This document shows, in pieces, positions 36,024-51,600 of a stretch of DNA of 64,000 nucleotides. Under the pieces are notes generated by a model. That model searched no databases, had not been told where the DNA came from, and saw nothing but the letters and a program-made list of their open reading frames with translations. Numbering within the stretch: position 1 is the stretch's first letter; the number at the start of each line of letters is the position of its first letter. A program made the translations under genes and the position numbers. The stretch comes from Mytilus galloprovincialis (lineage: Eukaryota > Mollusca > Bivalvia > Mytilida > Mytilidae), in assembly GCF_965363235.1 (NCBI RefSeq), contig NC_134838.1:18322441-18386440 (forward strand). Direction: 5' to 3'.

Positions 36024-36667
36024 TTATGATTAAAATGTGTCATTTAATTTTTTAAGAAGTGTCAAATATAGAATATGTTTTTTTTTAATAGAAAAAATAA
36101 CAGCTTCTATCTTAACCTGACACCGTTTATTACTGTCTTTTCATTGTAATAAAAGTTTGTAATGAAGAAATGCATCTTGAAAAGAGAATGACCACTTAGA
36201 GAAATATTTTGAATAAAACTTAAACAATTACACTACAACAATTTCTTCAAATACACATTCAAAAACATATGTACCTTTTGTCCTTGAGTCTCAATAGAAA
36301 ATATTTCAGTTTTAGAAGAAGCATGCTACATAAAGCATACTTTAAAAATCAAGATTTCCTATTAGTTTAGACCTAGTTTTCAGGTTGAAGAAACTTAACT
36401 TAAACTTTCATCTTTGGGCCACATATGTGCTTGAAGCGACATCAAATAAGCAAGCAAAAGCAAACTTTTCTGAAATAGCCACTTGCTATGAATCCATTAC
36501 AATAACAATAATGTCGTATTTTCTAACAACTTTGATTCCTTTCACAAAGTCGTAACTGACAAAAAAAGTTGCTAATGCTGACAAAAAACGAATCTTTTCA
36601 CAATGATTAAAGTCAAAAGTAAGGTCATAAATAAACAGAATCGAAGAATTAGGTGATATACCAAAGG

Positions 36668-39600
36668 CTACAGTAGAACAGACTTTATATCTTGTAATAT
36701 ATTGGACACTATATCAGAATCTGTTCCTTTACCATCAACTTTAATGTCATTTTTTACCTGAAATAGAGAAAAGAAAGTTTTATTGCTTTATAATATCATG
36801 TTTGTATTTATTGATATCTGTTTTCATCAAATATTGCAACTCTTTTGTTAAGCCTCAATGGAAAGTGATTGATTGATTATAGGTTGCTTAACATTCAGTG
36901 GCAAATATTTCATGTATGTACAGGAAGATATTGTGAAGTACAAAAGGAAAGTAAATCTTGGCATGAGGCAAAGATTTCAAAATGTTTTTTATAGATGCAT
37001 TAAATAGGGCAAGCAACCTAGGCTTGCCATAAAGAGGGTATAATTTTTTAAATGTTCATGGTATGCATACATTAGAGTATAACCGGTTGCAAGTCCAAAG
37101 ATTTCTGGCAACAAGAGAATTTTTAATACTTTGTCGTTCAGATGTAAATGATGCATTGGATATACTTGTATGAACATATGAGCTGCGTCGCATAGAAATC
37201 AACCTTATTCATGTACACGTATACATCTACACGTATAAAACTTTCTTTGATTTTGGAACATTATTATACGAAATAAAAGATACCTGTTGGTTTATTTTGA
37301 AGTTTTATTGTATAGCACCTCAAAAATGTAGAGACTTTGCATATAAATTCATAAAGATTTTACACCCAGAAATAATTTACCAGATGTATTGATATTATTT
37401 GCATAAGGTCGATTTCTATCGGACACAGCTGATATATAACTATACATTATTTACTATTATGTACTGACTTTGAGTCATGGATAGATACCTTCTATCCTTT
37501 GTTTTTTTTATATCATAGTGAGTTTCTTATTAAATATGTATTGCTTTAATATTTGTTTTTTTTAGTTTGAACAAATATAACTGATGAATAGTATGCTTAT
37601 AAATTGGTAAAAGCAATATGTTTGTTTTGCTGAATTTGTGTTGTTGGATTACTGTCTCATTGGTTTTAATCCAAATTTTCTGTGTTATTCATTTCCATAA
37701 ATAAATCTATCACAGATACAAGAATTGAAATTTTGTATTTGCGCCAGACACAAGTTTTGTCTACAAAAGATTAATTAGTGACACTCACAACCAAAAAAGT
37801 TAAAAAGGCCAAACAAGTACTAAATTGAAGAGCATTGACGACCAAAAATTCCTAAAAGTTTTGCTAAATACACCTAAGGTAATCTATTCCTGAGGTAGAC
37901 AGCCTTAGTATTTTACTAACAATTCAAAGTTGAGTGAAATGTATTAATCGTCTTACCATTTTAACTAATAAACAAACAGGATGATCACGTATTGATTTAC
38001 TGTATAACGAAGCACTGTCTGGCACTTGTTCCACAACTGTCAAAATAGAATAGTACTACAATATATTGATGGGCACTTTATATAGTAGAGTAATATTTTC
38101 CTTTCATTAGATGATGTAACTAAAATAAACTTTTCTGCTTCATAGACATAAAAAAATATCCAATTTATATATTTTACAAGTCTATATTTTACATTATACT
38201 GCTTTAATGTAAGATTTCTACAAATATTCAAATCTTAAAACAGCAATCTCATCATGTTATTCTTCATCATATTTTTTCATATCTTATTAAGATTTGTAGA
38301 AAGTAGGTCTCTAATTTTTCAAATACAATATACTCTTACCTCTAAAATGAAGATGAAAACATATTTTGGCTAGAATTAAAGGAAACTCTTGATCTGATGG
38401 GGTAAAACTTATTGATGATTTTTCATTCAAGTCACCACTTCCCAGTAATGATGCAAACTCAGAACTGTAATAAAAGATCAAAATATTACTTTATTTAAGC
38501 ATTAATTTTTACTTCTATTAAATTTTTTAAATATTTTTTGAAAACACCAGAATTCATAAAAAAATGTTTAACTTTCAACAAAAGGACATAGTGAAAAGTA
38601 ATACACACATTCAACAAAATGAGAATGATAAAAGCTAACATTTTCAATATTGTACACTAAATGTTTTGATTGGCTCATATTCATAAAAATGAAAATTTAA
38701 CCAATGAACTGTCATTATTTTTATTTCAAGGATCTTATCATGAAATGAGTATTTTCAAATTGAGGTACAACAAATGAAACTAGATATCATTGAGATGGGA
38801 GCCATCTCTGTGGGCCCCGCTGTGAATAATGTGCATTAAAAAATTGTATCTTCACCATAGGACATGGGTTTGTCAACTGAAATCAAAGTTTTTGACCTTG
38901 ACCTTTGACCTAGGAAGTTGTAAATAAATTATGACACACCCTTTGGTGTTGGTTTATAAACATGTCAAGTATAAACTTTGAAATGATAACGGTTCTCAAG
39001 ATATAGAGCGGACACGATCTTTACCATAGGACATGGGGTTGTCAACTGAAACCAAAGTTTTTGACCTTGACCTTTGACCTAGGAAGTTGCACATAAATTA
39101 TGACACACCCTTTGGTGTTGGTTTATATACATGTCAAGTATAAACTTTGAAATGATAACGGTTCTCAAGATATAGAGCGGACACGATCTTTACCATAGGA
39201 CATGGGGTTGTCAACTGAAACCAAAGTTTTTGACCTTGACCTTTGACCTAGGAAGTTGTACATAAATTATGACATACCCTTTGATATTGGTTTATATACA
39301 TTTCAGGTATAAACTTTAAAATGATAAAGGTTCTCAAGATATTGAGCGGACACAATCTTTACCATAGGACATGGGGTTGTCAACTGAAACCAAAGTTTTT
39401 GACCTTGAACTTTGCCCTAGGCAGTCGTTCATAAATTATGACACACCCTTTGGTGTTGATTCATATACATGTCAAGTATAAACTTTGAAATCATAACGGT
39501 TCTCAAGATATAGAGCGGACACGATCTTCACCACAGGACACAGGGTTGTCAACTGAAACCAAAGTTTTTTTACCTTGACCTTTGACCTAGGAAGTTGTTC

Positions 39601-42600
39601 ATACATCATGACACGCCCTCTGGTGGTGGTTAATAAACATGTAAAGTATAAAGTATGAAATCATAATGGTTCTCTAGATATGGAGCGGACACAAAGTGTT
39701 ACGGACGGACGGACGGATGGACGGACAGACTGATCACTATAGGGCGACCCGCCTTTGGCGGGGCCCTAATTATGCGAAGTACCTTTAGATCCTAAACTGT
39801 TTGTTTTTTTGTGTTAATATATATGTCGGGTTTAAAGGATTAAACAAAGCTATGTTAATATATATTTTTCTACTCATTTGTTATAACTTTATTTCATACC
39901 TTTTGCATGGAGTACTTATCAGGAAATCACTGCATCTAAAGTTAATTTTAAAATCTAATTTTTCATGTGTAGATCCATCATCAGTCTGAAAGGGAAAAAA
40001 ATATTAAAAGAATGTTATGAATTGTGTAATGTCATACGTGTTATATGTTACATTAATAATCTAAATAAATAATAAAATATGATTTCCATAATACTAATAG
40101 CATCTCTTAAAGCAATATAAACACCACAAAATCCACTAACTTAGCAATAAACATCTTGACATCATTCCCTACTATTTAACTGATACACTAATGAGCAGGA
40201 GAAATTTCTTAATTGTAAATGAATCTGCAATTTATACATTTGAAAAGTTCATTTTGCGAATACATATTTTAAGTTTACACATTTAGACAGTACTTTGACC
40301 TATAATGGGTAACTTTTACAAATTATGACTTGAATGGAAAGTTGTCTCATTGACACCCATACCACATCTTCTTATATCTACATAACTTTATTTCCATTTA
40401 TTTATGAATGAAACTGCTTTGAATATATGATATGTGTAAGAGAATATTATAAATAAGTCAAATGTCTTAGCAAGAAATATAATTATTGAATGACTCACCT
40501 TTTCCATGTAAGTTAATGTGCCTTTGAGTTTTTGAGGTATATTAATACTTTCAACGGAGAAGGCAAACTGTCCCTCGTTCTGGCTATTAGGCAGTAAAAC
40601 AAACGGGACCTTTACTGGATCTCGATGAGAACAGCCAATCTAAAATCAGATAAGGAGTTTTTTCTAAGGTACTTTTTCCATACTAAATTTATTTTCTCCA
40701 TCTGATACTATGAATTCATTAATTCGTTGGATACCAATTTTCATGGATTTCCTGGTTACAAATACAAATTCAAATGGTCAATAAATAACAAATGGCAAAT
40801 GGTCAATAAATAACAATTTGTCAATAAATAACAAATGGTCAATAAAAAACAAATAACAAATGGTCAATAAATAACAAATTTGCTTTATAATCATATGCAG
40901 ACTTTTGGAAAACCAAGAATTAAATTTCAACGAAAATGCAAGTTATCCTCAATCCCCGAAAATTGGTACCCACGAAAATAAATGAATCCACAGTATTGTA
41001 TTTGTATACTTTTCAGTTGATAGATTGGCTATAGATTTGATGGAAATATTCAGCTGATAATTGTGATATGAACTGCTGAGAAAATTTAACTTAAAATGCT
41101 TACATCGCTGGTCAAATGACTCAGTATTAAAAATAGTGCTAAGCTCTATATTATACTATAAAGTTCCGATTTTGTATTAGGGCTATTCCATTAAAATGTA
41201 TGTGGAAGGGCAGACAGGCAGGCAAGTTTAATTATTGAATGTGGGTCATGGGTCCTTTTACATTATGCAAAATTATCCAAAATATGGTTCTTGGTTGTAG
41301 GGATATATTGAAAGTCCCTTCCTACCCTCCCACATACATTTTAATGGAATAGCCCTTAATATGTTAATACATCACTAAAAACAACAAACCAGCCTGTAAA
41401 TTCTGCTTTTAAATATATCAATTACTTACCCCTCTTATTAATTTAGCATTAAGACTATCTAAAACATTTAATTCCAAATCTTTGATCTGATTGGACGTCA
41501 GATTCGTGAACACAACGGAGACAACCACTTGGTCATGACGCTGATGACTCCCTCGGATTTCATATGTCTGTAAATACAAAATTACATTTAATGACATAAA
41601 AAAATAATAATCAAAATTGTTATCAAACACTTAAATTTTAAACCAAAAATATATAACAGACTGTTTAAGATATTTCTTTAAACCTGTTATTTACTAAGGA
41701 CAATGATGTACTAAATTTGTTTTGATACAATTCTAAGAATCCAATCAACACTTGAAACTTTATCTATTCTTCTAGCTAGCATACATTTGTTGCCCACCGA
41801 TCAAAGTATGCCTTTAGTGATTTGATTTAAACTATACCAAATTTAAAAAAAAAACAAACAAAGGACAGGGTTTAATTGATTCTAAATTTTTGTCTTATAA
41901 AGGCTGATCTTTTTTTCATAACAATTGCTAAAACATATTTCCTTGTTCTATTATATAATGTAATATTAGAATTTATGCATATTTTCTTTTTCCATTCATA
42001 ATTTGATAAATTGGAATTCATTTTTCTCCAAAAAAAACTCTCTGTATCATACAGAAGGAATGATTTTTTTTTCAAATGGCTGTTCTAGTGGTAATTTTTA
42101 TAAAACAAGAAAATAACAATACAACCAAGAAATAAAGTTTACTTACAAGTTTTAAAGACTTGTTTTCTCCAAGTGTCTGATATGTGGACATTGGCTACAA
42201 ATAGAAATACATGCTAAAGATTAAAAACAAAAATGTTAAACAATATTTCAATCGTTGCAAGATGTTACTGATAAAAATATTCCTATTTCTAATTTCTAAT
42301 TAATATATCTATAAATTTAGACTAGGCAATATGTTAACCAGGTCATTGGTGTTTTTTTGGACATTTGTCATGTCTGTGCCTATAATAGCTTATGGGTGCA
42401 GGTTTTGCTCATTGTTGAAGGCAATACAATGAGATAGAGTTACTAATAACTACATCATATAGCCTCTTGTGGATTGTTGTCTCATTTACAGTCATACCAC
42501 ACCTCCTCATCTTTATACAGAGAATTGCTCAATTACAGATAAGAATAGTGGCTACTGTGTAAGCTATGTAATGTCCTGCTAGTAATATAGGCTGGCTAAT

Positions 42601-45600
42601 TTCAATTGTACTACAGTTCGTCTATATCATGCACAGTTTGTTATATTTAAACATTATTACTGTACACAAATGCCTTTAAAATTGAACTTCCTTTTTCACC
42701 AGTTTGTTATGTCTTGTGATGATGAACCAATAAATTTAAAATTCTGCAACAACAAAACACTTACAGGAAATTGCACATTTATAGGAGTGTCCATCTGTGA
42801 TGGAGAAACTTGTTCTTTTGATGGAGTAGTTATACCCTCAGCTACTTCATAATCAGCCCTCAACAATTTCTTCTTATCTCTTTTCTCTTTTTTCTCCTTT
42901 TTAACCTTCTTTTCTTTCTTCTTTTTTGGCTTCTGAAACATTCATTAAATTATCACAAAATTGAATTGATCAAAGCATAAATTTCAGTTTTTTACAAATA
43001 AACAAATTTAACATACAACATTATCCGGTTAAACAATTAAATTTCAGCTGAAACATTAAATAATATTATCATTTTAGGAAAACTTTATGTTATTTACTAT
43101 AGATAAAGTTTTTCCTACAAAACCTTACTTTAGTTTCCAGTTCGTCATCACTTGCTACAGTTATGACAGGCGTAGGTCTAACATCATTCTCCATTGTTTT
43201 CTCTGATTTGGAAGCGCTGGGAGTATCATTTTTAGACAACCAAAAATCAATATCATCAGTCTGAAAGATAATCATTTTTGTTAAACAGCACTTAACAGAA
43301 GTCTTGTATACTAAACTATTTTTTTATTATATTCTACAACAAATTTTGTAGCAAACAATTTCTGATTCAATTCTACTGTAAATTCAGAACTTTTGGAAAT
43401 TTCATTGTTATTGGAAATGTTGCGACTGGATATGTTTCATAACACTGAAATTTTTGACAGCATTACTTACTTGCAAAATCTCCTTAATTGTTATCATTAA
43501 TCTTTAATCTCACATCAATTATTCAACTATAGCAATAAAAAGTGCATACAAAAACTCCTGAATTTATAGCAGCGTACAATTCCTATTTTTACCACTATTC
43601 TCATCCCTTCTTACTTTTACTTAGTTTGAAAGTTTCATTAGGCTTTTCTTGTTCTGTTAAAAACTTACTGTCCCAAGTCAGGAGCTTGTAATTCAGTGGT
43701 TTTCGTTTGTTTATGTGTTACATATTTGTTTTTTCATTCATTTTTTTACATAAATAAGGTTGTTAGTTTTCTCGTTTGAATTGTTTTACATTGTCTTATC
43801 GGGGCCTTTTATAGCTCACTATGCGGTATGGGCTTTGCTCATTGTTGAAGGCCGTACGGTGACCTATAGTTGTTAATGTCTGTATCATTTTGGTCTTTTG
43901 TGGATAGTTGTCTCATTGGCAATCATACCACATCTTCTTTTTTATATATTATTTGATTTTTATGTTTTACCTTCATTTAAATTTGTGTACTTTTGTCTTT
44001 CGAACTTTTTGCAAATTAGCATAAATAATTATTTCTCAGAAACAGGTGTTATGCTATACATCATATTCAGCATTGGTGTACCTTTATCATAAGGATAAAT
44101 ATAGGGAGATGTAGGTTAGACAGCAAAAAAATGAAACCAAAATTAAAAAAGTACATAAAAGTCAGCATATTATTCTTCAACAATAGAAAGTTCTAAATTA
44201 CTTCGAATATAAAAAAATTGTGAAAAAAAATAACCGCAACTACAACCGAGATCTGCCATTTATATCAAATTCCCAAAAGGTGTCCATCAGTAGTTAAAGA
44301 ACCTTAAGAGCATTATTCATGTCTTTTTATATTTTTCGGGAAAAACTTATAGCTAAACAACATAAGTGGCGTACTTAAACACTGGCAGTAGTTATCATGA
44401 CTTCTGCTGTTAATAATCAATTTAAGGAGAGATCTCATCAGCTACAATCTTAGTTTAAACCTATTCATTTATAGTGGATTTGGAAACAAGTTATTGCAAC
44501 TTATATTAATCCCTGTCCACTTTTCGGGTGTGAGTGCTGCCTTGTAGCGGCATATTATTAGCCTACTCTTTTTCAAAATCAACAAGGATGTCTTTTACGT
44601 GCAAGAGAAATGACATCCAAGTCTCTCTTAACACGGGTCAGCCATTTATCAGTCCCATCCCACCTTTACTTGCAAATGGTGTCAAGACAGAGCCGAAAAT
44701 CTTGCTCTTACCTTATCAGATTTTTCTTTCTGATGTTCTGCTGATTCTGCAGCTGCTGGGTCGCTAGGGCCATTTGCTACAACCTCCATTTCAGGAGAGT
44801 TCTCATTTTCTTCAGCAATAAGAAGACTTGATTCTTCTTTCTTTTTCTTCTCTTTCTTCTTTGATGTCTGTAAAATTAAAAACAATATACTGCAATTCTT
44901 CAAACCCACTGACTCAGTTGATAATGAATAACAAATAACAAATAATGAATACTCTTTCTTTCAATCTTTAAAATATCCATTTACTAATGTGTCAGGACAA
45001 ATATCTGCATGAAACTGAAGATACTTTCATAACTGAAGATACCTTCATTCATTGCTGTTATCATAAAGATTTAAAAATCAAGACGCCTGACTGCTTATAC
45101 CCTTATTCATTCCATGTTAGTAAGTGTTAAAGGCAAAGGAAGAAAGATATAACTATTGAATAAATATTACATTTAGAAGGGAAAGTATGCTTGATTAATA
45201 TTTCTACAACAGAAATCATAATGTGTTTCTGTTTTATGCCTGCTTACCTTTTCCTTGCCTTCTTTTCTATGTTTTCTTCTTTCTTCTCTGTCTTTCCTAT
45301 GTTTTTTCTTTGGTTTCTCATCGTCTAAGTGATCAGTCTGGTTATCAAGTACTACTCTGTGTGTTGGTGCTTTTATTATCTCATCATCTCTTAATGGCCT
45401 GACAAATTAAATAATTTGTTGGACAATAATTCATATAATATATTGATAAAGATCATTTGTATATGTAAAACTAAGAAATACATTCATCTATTAATATCAG
45501 TTTTCATGTTTTGTGACATTTTTTGGAATATATTCATCGTTCATTTGGAAGGTATAATCTTAAGGTATGGTTTTTGTCTAACAGTTTTACATCTAGATTT

Positions 45601-48600
45601 CAGCCATTGTTGTCACTGATTTCCCTAAAATCTTAAGTAAAATACAAATTTCAGGACTTTCTCATTTTTTAGTCTGTTTTTTTTTCACCCTATCATCTAT
45701 CACAACGTCCACCTTTCTTCTTTCAGGATTTATGATCATATCACTCCAAAATACACAAACTGATTATACATGTACATATATATGTAACGAAAAGTATCAT
45801 TAAACAGCAATAGAAGACCATAGAAGATGCATATCTGACCAGATATCAAATCACTCCTTAATAAAGAGGCTGATCTATATGCTCAATTGATATAATAATA
45901 TAATCAAAATAAACAATATAAAAATACAAATTATTGTAAAACATGAATGACTGCCCAATAGATCATAATATTGCTTACAAAGTACAACTCAATATTAAAG
46001 AAATCCCGACAAAATATCAAATCATTCCATAATACACCAGCTGAGTAATATATAAAGTTATTGACAAAAAAAAATCAAACTTAAGGACAGACAGACCTTT
46101 TGACAATGTGAATCCAGAATGCCAAAACTAAATGACAGACAGAACTTTTGACAATGTGAATCCAGTATGCCACCCATGAGAAGGTATAATCTGCTACATG
46201 ACTACAAATAAATCAGCTGGTTACAAGATAAGATTACTTACATATCCAAATCCATGTCTAACTTTTTAAATTGATCATTTGGTCTGTCATCATCTTTGTC
46301 AGAATCTACTGTGCCCTAAAAAATACATAGGAAAATGTCAGTTAAATCCTAATTTTATTATCTTTTATAAAATATATATTTGTTTAAACCTAACAGTAAC
46401 AGGTTTGAAAAAAGCATTAAAAATTAACTAAGTATTGTAATCAGCAATGGAACCTTCTGAACAATTGTATAATAAATTTGATTGGCATCTTAGCCTTGGA
46501 AACAAGTTTTTTTTTTATAAATAGAAATTTGACTTTAAACTACTTTCATTAACATTGGGTACTCTTAGATTGGTAGTAGTGACTGTTGTCTTTTTGTTAG
46601 TTGTGTTTGTGCTTAGTTCATGTCTGATGAGTCAATCACTTTTTAACTGATTAACTGATTTTGTAGTTTTGTTGTGATGTTGTGCTGTTACTACACTGTC
46701 CCAGTTTAACAGGAGTGTCGACTGCTCAGTCATGTTTAGCCCTTCACATACTTCCTGCTTTTGTCACAAGACTGGAACCTGTTATACAGTTGTCATTGGT
46801 TACTGTCTACCATATTTCTGTTTTTAACAAACATTGTTGTAGTATAAATAAGGCCTTCAGTTTTTCTTGTTTTTTTAATTGGTTTATTTTGATTTACATT
46901 TTGTCTTACCCAGCCCTTTGATAGCTTACTATACTGTATGGGTTCCTTTTATTATTGAAGTGGCAGGGGCAAAATGTCAATTTAAAACTACTTAACAAAA
47001 CTAAATAAGTTTTTTTTAATGAATTTTCAAACTTTCTAACAAAAGATATGTTTTGTCTATCAGCATAACATTCAGTACAGGTTTGACCCATTGTTGAAGT
47101 ATCAGTGGCAAAAAAAGAGGAATCAATCAGGTTTTTTCTAGAAGAGTTTCTTACCTCAGGCATATCCACAACAGTACTGACTTCATGAGCAGGTTGTATG
47201 TCATCATCAGATTCATCTTGTTGATGTTTCTTCTTCTTACGTCGGGACTTTTTATCTTTCTTTGAGGGTTTAGATGAGCTGTCAAGTTGTAGATATTTAT
47301 CTGATGATGAAAGACCTAACAAATATAATAAAGTTTGGGAAACTTAATCACACATGAAAATTAGTTGGGTTCAAGTATACTAGAACACACCCGCGAAATC
47401 GCAGGCATTTAGAGCTTGGTTGAAATTATGTAAACTGTTGTAGGGAGAATTTTTGTGAAAGATTTTGTTCCTGTAGAATTTCAGTAAAAGATTTCATGTC
47501 CGCAGAATTTCAGAAAAAAGGTATCAACATTCATATGTACTTGGAAACAGTTAAACCCTGCCCCCTTGTTTCCAAGGTCTGTTATTAATTAATTTCTGTT
47601 AAATTCCACCATTTTCGCGTTTTTGTATACTATGAACATACATATAAATGTATACTTTAAATACAGTGTATTTGCTATTAACTATCGATTTCAAGTTTCT
47701 TCTCCCAGGGGATCACTGCTATATTATATAGAGAGTCTCTATTAACACGATAATTATTGTCCTGTACCCGAGTACTCTTATGAAATTTATATTAAGCTTA
47801 AAACCGGAAGTCCTGTTTGACTTAAAAGCGAAATCGCAGACATTTTAAGCTTGGTTGAAAGTATGATAACTATAATCATAGGATGAAATTTTGTAAAAGA
47901 TTTTATGTCTGGAGTCATATATGTCCATGTTCCAAAGTCCGTTATTATTTTGTTTTCTGTTATATTCCATTATTTTCGCATATCTGTATTCTATAAACAT
48001 ACGTATCTATATTATAAATATTAAAGTGATTTAATTTTCTATTAACCATATATTGATTGTAAGTTTCTTCTCCATGGCAATCACTGCTATATTATATCTC
48101 TATATATTATAGTAGTATATTAATCATAGCATACATGCAGATAAACGAGAAAATAATTGTCCTGTCCCCATCGGAGTACTTATGAAAATTATGTGCAAGT
48201 TAAAACCAAGGTATAATAGTAGTGGTTCTATGATCTAAAAACCACGATATGGACAATGCTCTGATTGGCTTATTTACTTTTCATTTTTGTTAACTTAACA
48301 TACGATTGGATCTCAATGTTAAAATCGGTAGTCATGTCTGACTTAAAAGTCGGTCTGATGACGGAACAATATCCAGACACCTTTATTTATGTTTTTCTCC
48401 CAAAATAACCCAAACTGAATAGTCATAAGAATGGATGACAAATGCGACTATGAATGGTACCTATAGGACACAGTAGCGGGATGATTAATCTATTGTGGGA
48501 GGAAGAGAAGCGACACACAAAATGAGGTCTTCTCGTTTAATAGTATAGATGACATTACATTTTCAACTGTCTAGTCTAACCAGAGTGTTACTTAAAATTT

Positions 48601-51600
48601 CTAAGAATTTAAATTCATTGGACTGTATCTAATTTTTAATAAATTGCCATCTTTGGCAACTTTATTGTTGCTTTTTCATAAACAGGTACTAAAGCATGTG
48701 ATTCTAAAAGGTAATAAATTTCAATTTCTTCAGATTATCTGATGTGATTATTGAATACTTTCTGATAATACATTGATAAGCAGAATGCTTTTAAAATATT
48801 TTTTGACAGCTAAAGATACAAATTTGGCTAGTACAATCAGACACACACAATCATTTTCATGAAATTGCCTGTCCAGTCAGAATATTGTCCAGGATGCATG
48901 TGTATGTTTTTACAAGAGCCCTTATAATGTATATATATATATATAGACTTTACCTGGTACATGTAAGGGCACAGATAAATCTATCTGTGATAATGGAATG
49001 TCTTCTGAATTACCACTATCAGACCTCTGAAATCAAATGTTTTCAAATCTTTATCATTCAGTCAGAGTAAATATAGTGAACTATCCCCAAAAACTAAAAT
49101 ATGATTAAAATACAAAATTTCCATAAATCAATTTGAACCCAGTTTTATTTTCTGGAAACCGATTTTTTTTCCTTTTTCAACAACCAAGTACCGTAACAGT
49201 GAATAGTAAAAAAAAAAAAAGGAACTTAACCTGTCTTTAGTGGTCCAAAATATTTAATTTCAATAAATTTCCAAAAGCAGTCCTCTACTTATCATCTGGA
49301 AACTTAGTGCAACAGACAAACGGATGAATGTGATGATTTTTTTTTTTAACCTCAACTCTATAAAGAAGGGTACGAAAATGAAGAAATTTTTTTTTTTTAC
49401 GGATAAGTATGTACATTTTGTACCCAAAAAAAACCCTCTTTTATATTGTTATTGTCAACAATTTTGTTACATTTTCACATCAATCATCTGACCCATGAAT
49501 TTCAATGTCACCTGACACCAACCAAATAACTCATGAATTGATTTGTGATGAAAATATAATTTGTGACAAAACCAAGTGTTTATTACAATGTTTTGAAAGT
49601 AAATTATACATCAATATAGTTTTTCCTACCTTCTGTTTACTGTCTACTTTTAAGTAATGTGGATTATGCATCTGTTCAACTTTTCTTTGTTCTCTTCGCT
49701 AAAATGAAACAAACACTATCAATTGACTGATGATATTTTAAATTTATTCAAAACATGGAAATCTTTAAAGTATCTGCAAAGAGAAAGTAGGTACCTAACA
49801 GATCTATAAAGCTTAAAACTCATCGCTGCAAAGCTGCTCACTAAATGTGGGGTCGTAGTACTTCAATAGTTTCAGAGAAAAGTGTGAGGAAAATAGACAA
49901 GGTGTGTGTTAGAATTTTATGCAAAGAAACAGTTTTAAATGTATGCAATTATCATATTTATCACTTAGGGTTGTACCATTTAGACCCACCGATGAAAAAT
50001 GGAACTCCTAAAATTTCATTATCTTTTAGTGGACTAAAATTAATGTTTTGTATTGTACAAATACAAATAAAATAGAGAATGGAAATAGATATATATAGTT
50101 AAAAGGTGGTGGGAATTTGAACTATTTTCAAAATAAAGGAACCCCATAACAACAAACAATGAAATATGTTAGCAGCTAATAAAATAACAAATAAAAAATA
50201 ATGACCACTTCTAATTCTTCATCTGTTGGTTCTACGTATGCCTTCTTATCATTGTGGTAACTAGTGTATTCACCTCTGAAAAAAAGATAGATTTTTTTAA
50301 GACACTCTGATTTACACTATATTAACCTAAATAGCCATCCTTTCAGAACCCACAAACAGACTAAAATAAATAGTTGCATGTTCAGTATTTTTTTCAAACA
50401 TTTTCAGAAAATTTTCCTCGTTTGCTGTTTTAGATTTGTTCAGTATATTTGCAGAGTGCTCAGAAGGTGTTATTTACAGATCCTTTTAACAATGAATTGA
50501 ACTGTTACAAAAATGATTTAAAAAGTTCAGGACTGACTGCATACTAAATGAGCTAAAATTAATGAAATTTCCACAAAAAAGTTTTAAAAAAATCAACTCA
50601 AATTGTGTTGTCAAAAATCAAGACATTTAATGATGTTTTACCTGTGATCTTCATGGTTGAAGGTAAATATGGATGCTCTAACTGGTTCATCATCGGAACT
50701 TTCTGCAGGAGGACGGTTGATCCATTTATCTAAATCTAACCTGAATAAATAAAAACATTTAATTATGATTTTGATAAATTAAATTCTAAATATGGAAGTA
50801 GTTACAAAATAGATTTATTGCATAAGAATTGTAGAAAGTTTGAAGTCAAATAAAATAATAACTGAGGTTCCATGTCATAAAACTTTCAGAAAAATAAATT
50901 TGATGTGCACTGGCTGATCTTATTTTATAGTTATTCCTCAATGGTAGCTGTTTCAAAATGTTATATGTTAATCCTTTCTATTAAAAATCTGCAAATACTT
51001 ATATTTCAATTTCATACTCTACAGCTGTGATAACCATTAATGTTGAGGAAAAACACTATTTTAATGCAACATATTTGTAAAGGTTTTTTTTATTGGATAA
51101 TGTCAACAGTTTTCATCGCATCAATTCACAATGGATGCTATGAAAATGTACACCACATCACAGACAACTTATGCCAGATTTTAAATGAATGATTTGATGT
51201 TGTTTTCTGTCGGTTTGATTAGAATGGAGATAACAATATTGTTAGTTAGTAAACTTAATTTATGACCATCAAATCATCAGCTGTCACAGCTTAAATACAA
51301 TACGATTATCTCCTAACTAGCCATTTGGCTGTTTGCAATCATAAATTAAATTAATATTTACATAAGTAATGCACATTTTAAATGGTATATAACACCATTA
51401 ATTTCAATACACATTGAACCTACCCTTCTGGTACTGGCACTTTCTTTTGTGCCCGTTCTGCTACTGGGTTTAATGCTCCAGAAAATAAGGCCACCACTTC
51501 TTCTCCCACTTTGGAATCTTTGTCCATTAATTTTACTACATATTTTACTAACTGTAGTATACAACAAGCCTAAAAATATACATGATGTAAAACATTCATT

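Larger units (their letters stand above)
25457..36667. other. Gene-free, repeat-rich interval
   Basis: No convincing host exon was found in these 11 kb. It holds direct dispersed repeats (25534-25996), a diverged tandem array (26640-27080), a tandem-repeat element (29243-30315), a polypurine element (30809-31107), a short duplication (31160-31325), the second 600-bp repeat (31481-32092), a GGCGCGGATCCAG element (32751-32902) and a 1,000-bp inverted-repeat element (35024-36023). The stretches 27240-28550 and 33200-35000 are AT-rich with no structure I can name. The last about 600 bp probably hold the AP3D1 3' UTR; a minus-strand AATAAA at 36126-36131 is a candidate poly(A) signal. Confidence 0.65.

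Noticed and set aside
50080-50100. Third start of the GAATGGAAATRGGG repeat
   Set aside because: Only about 20 bases match, too short to call a copy.
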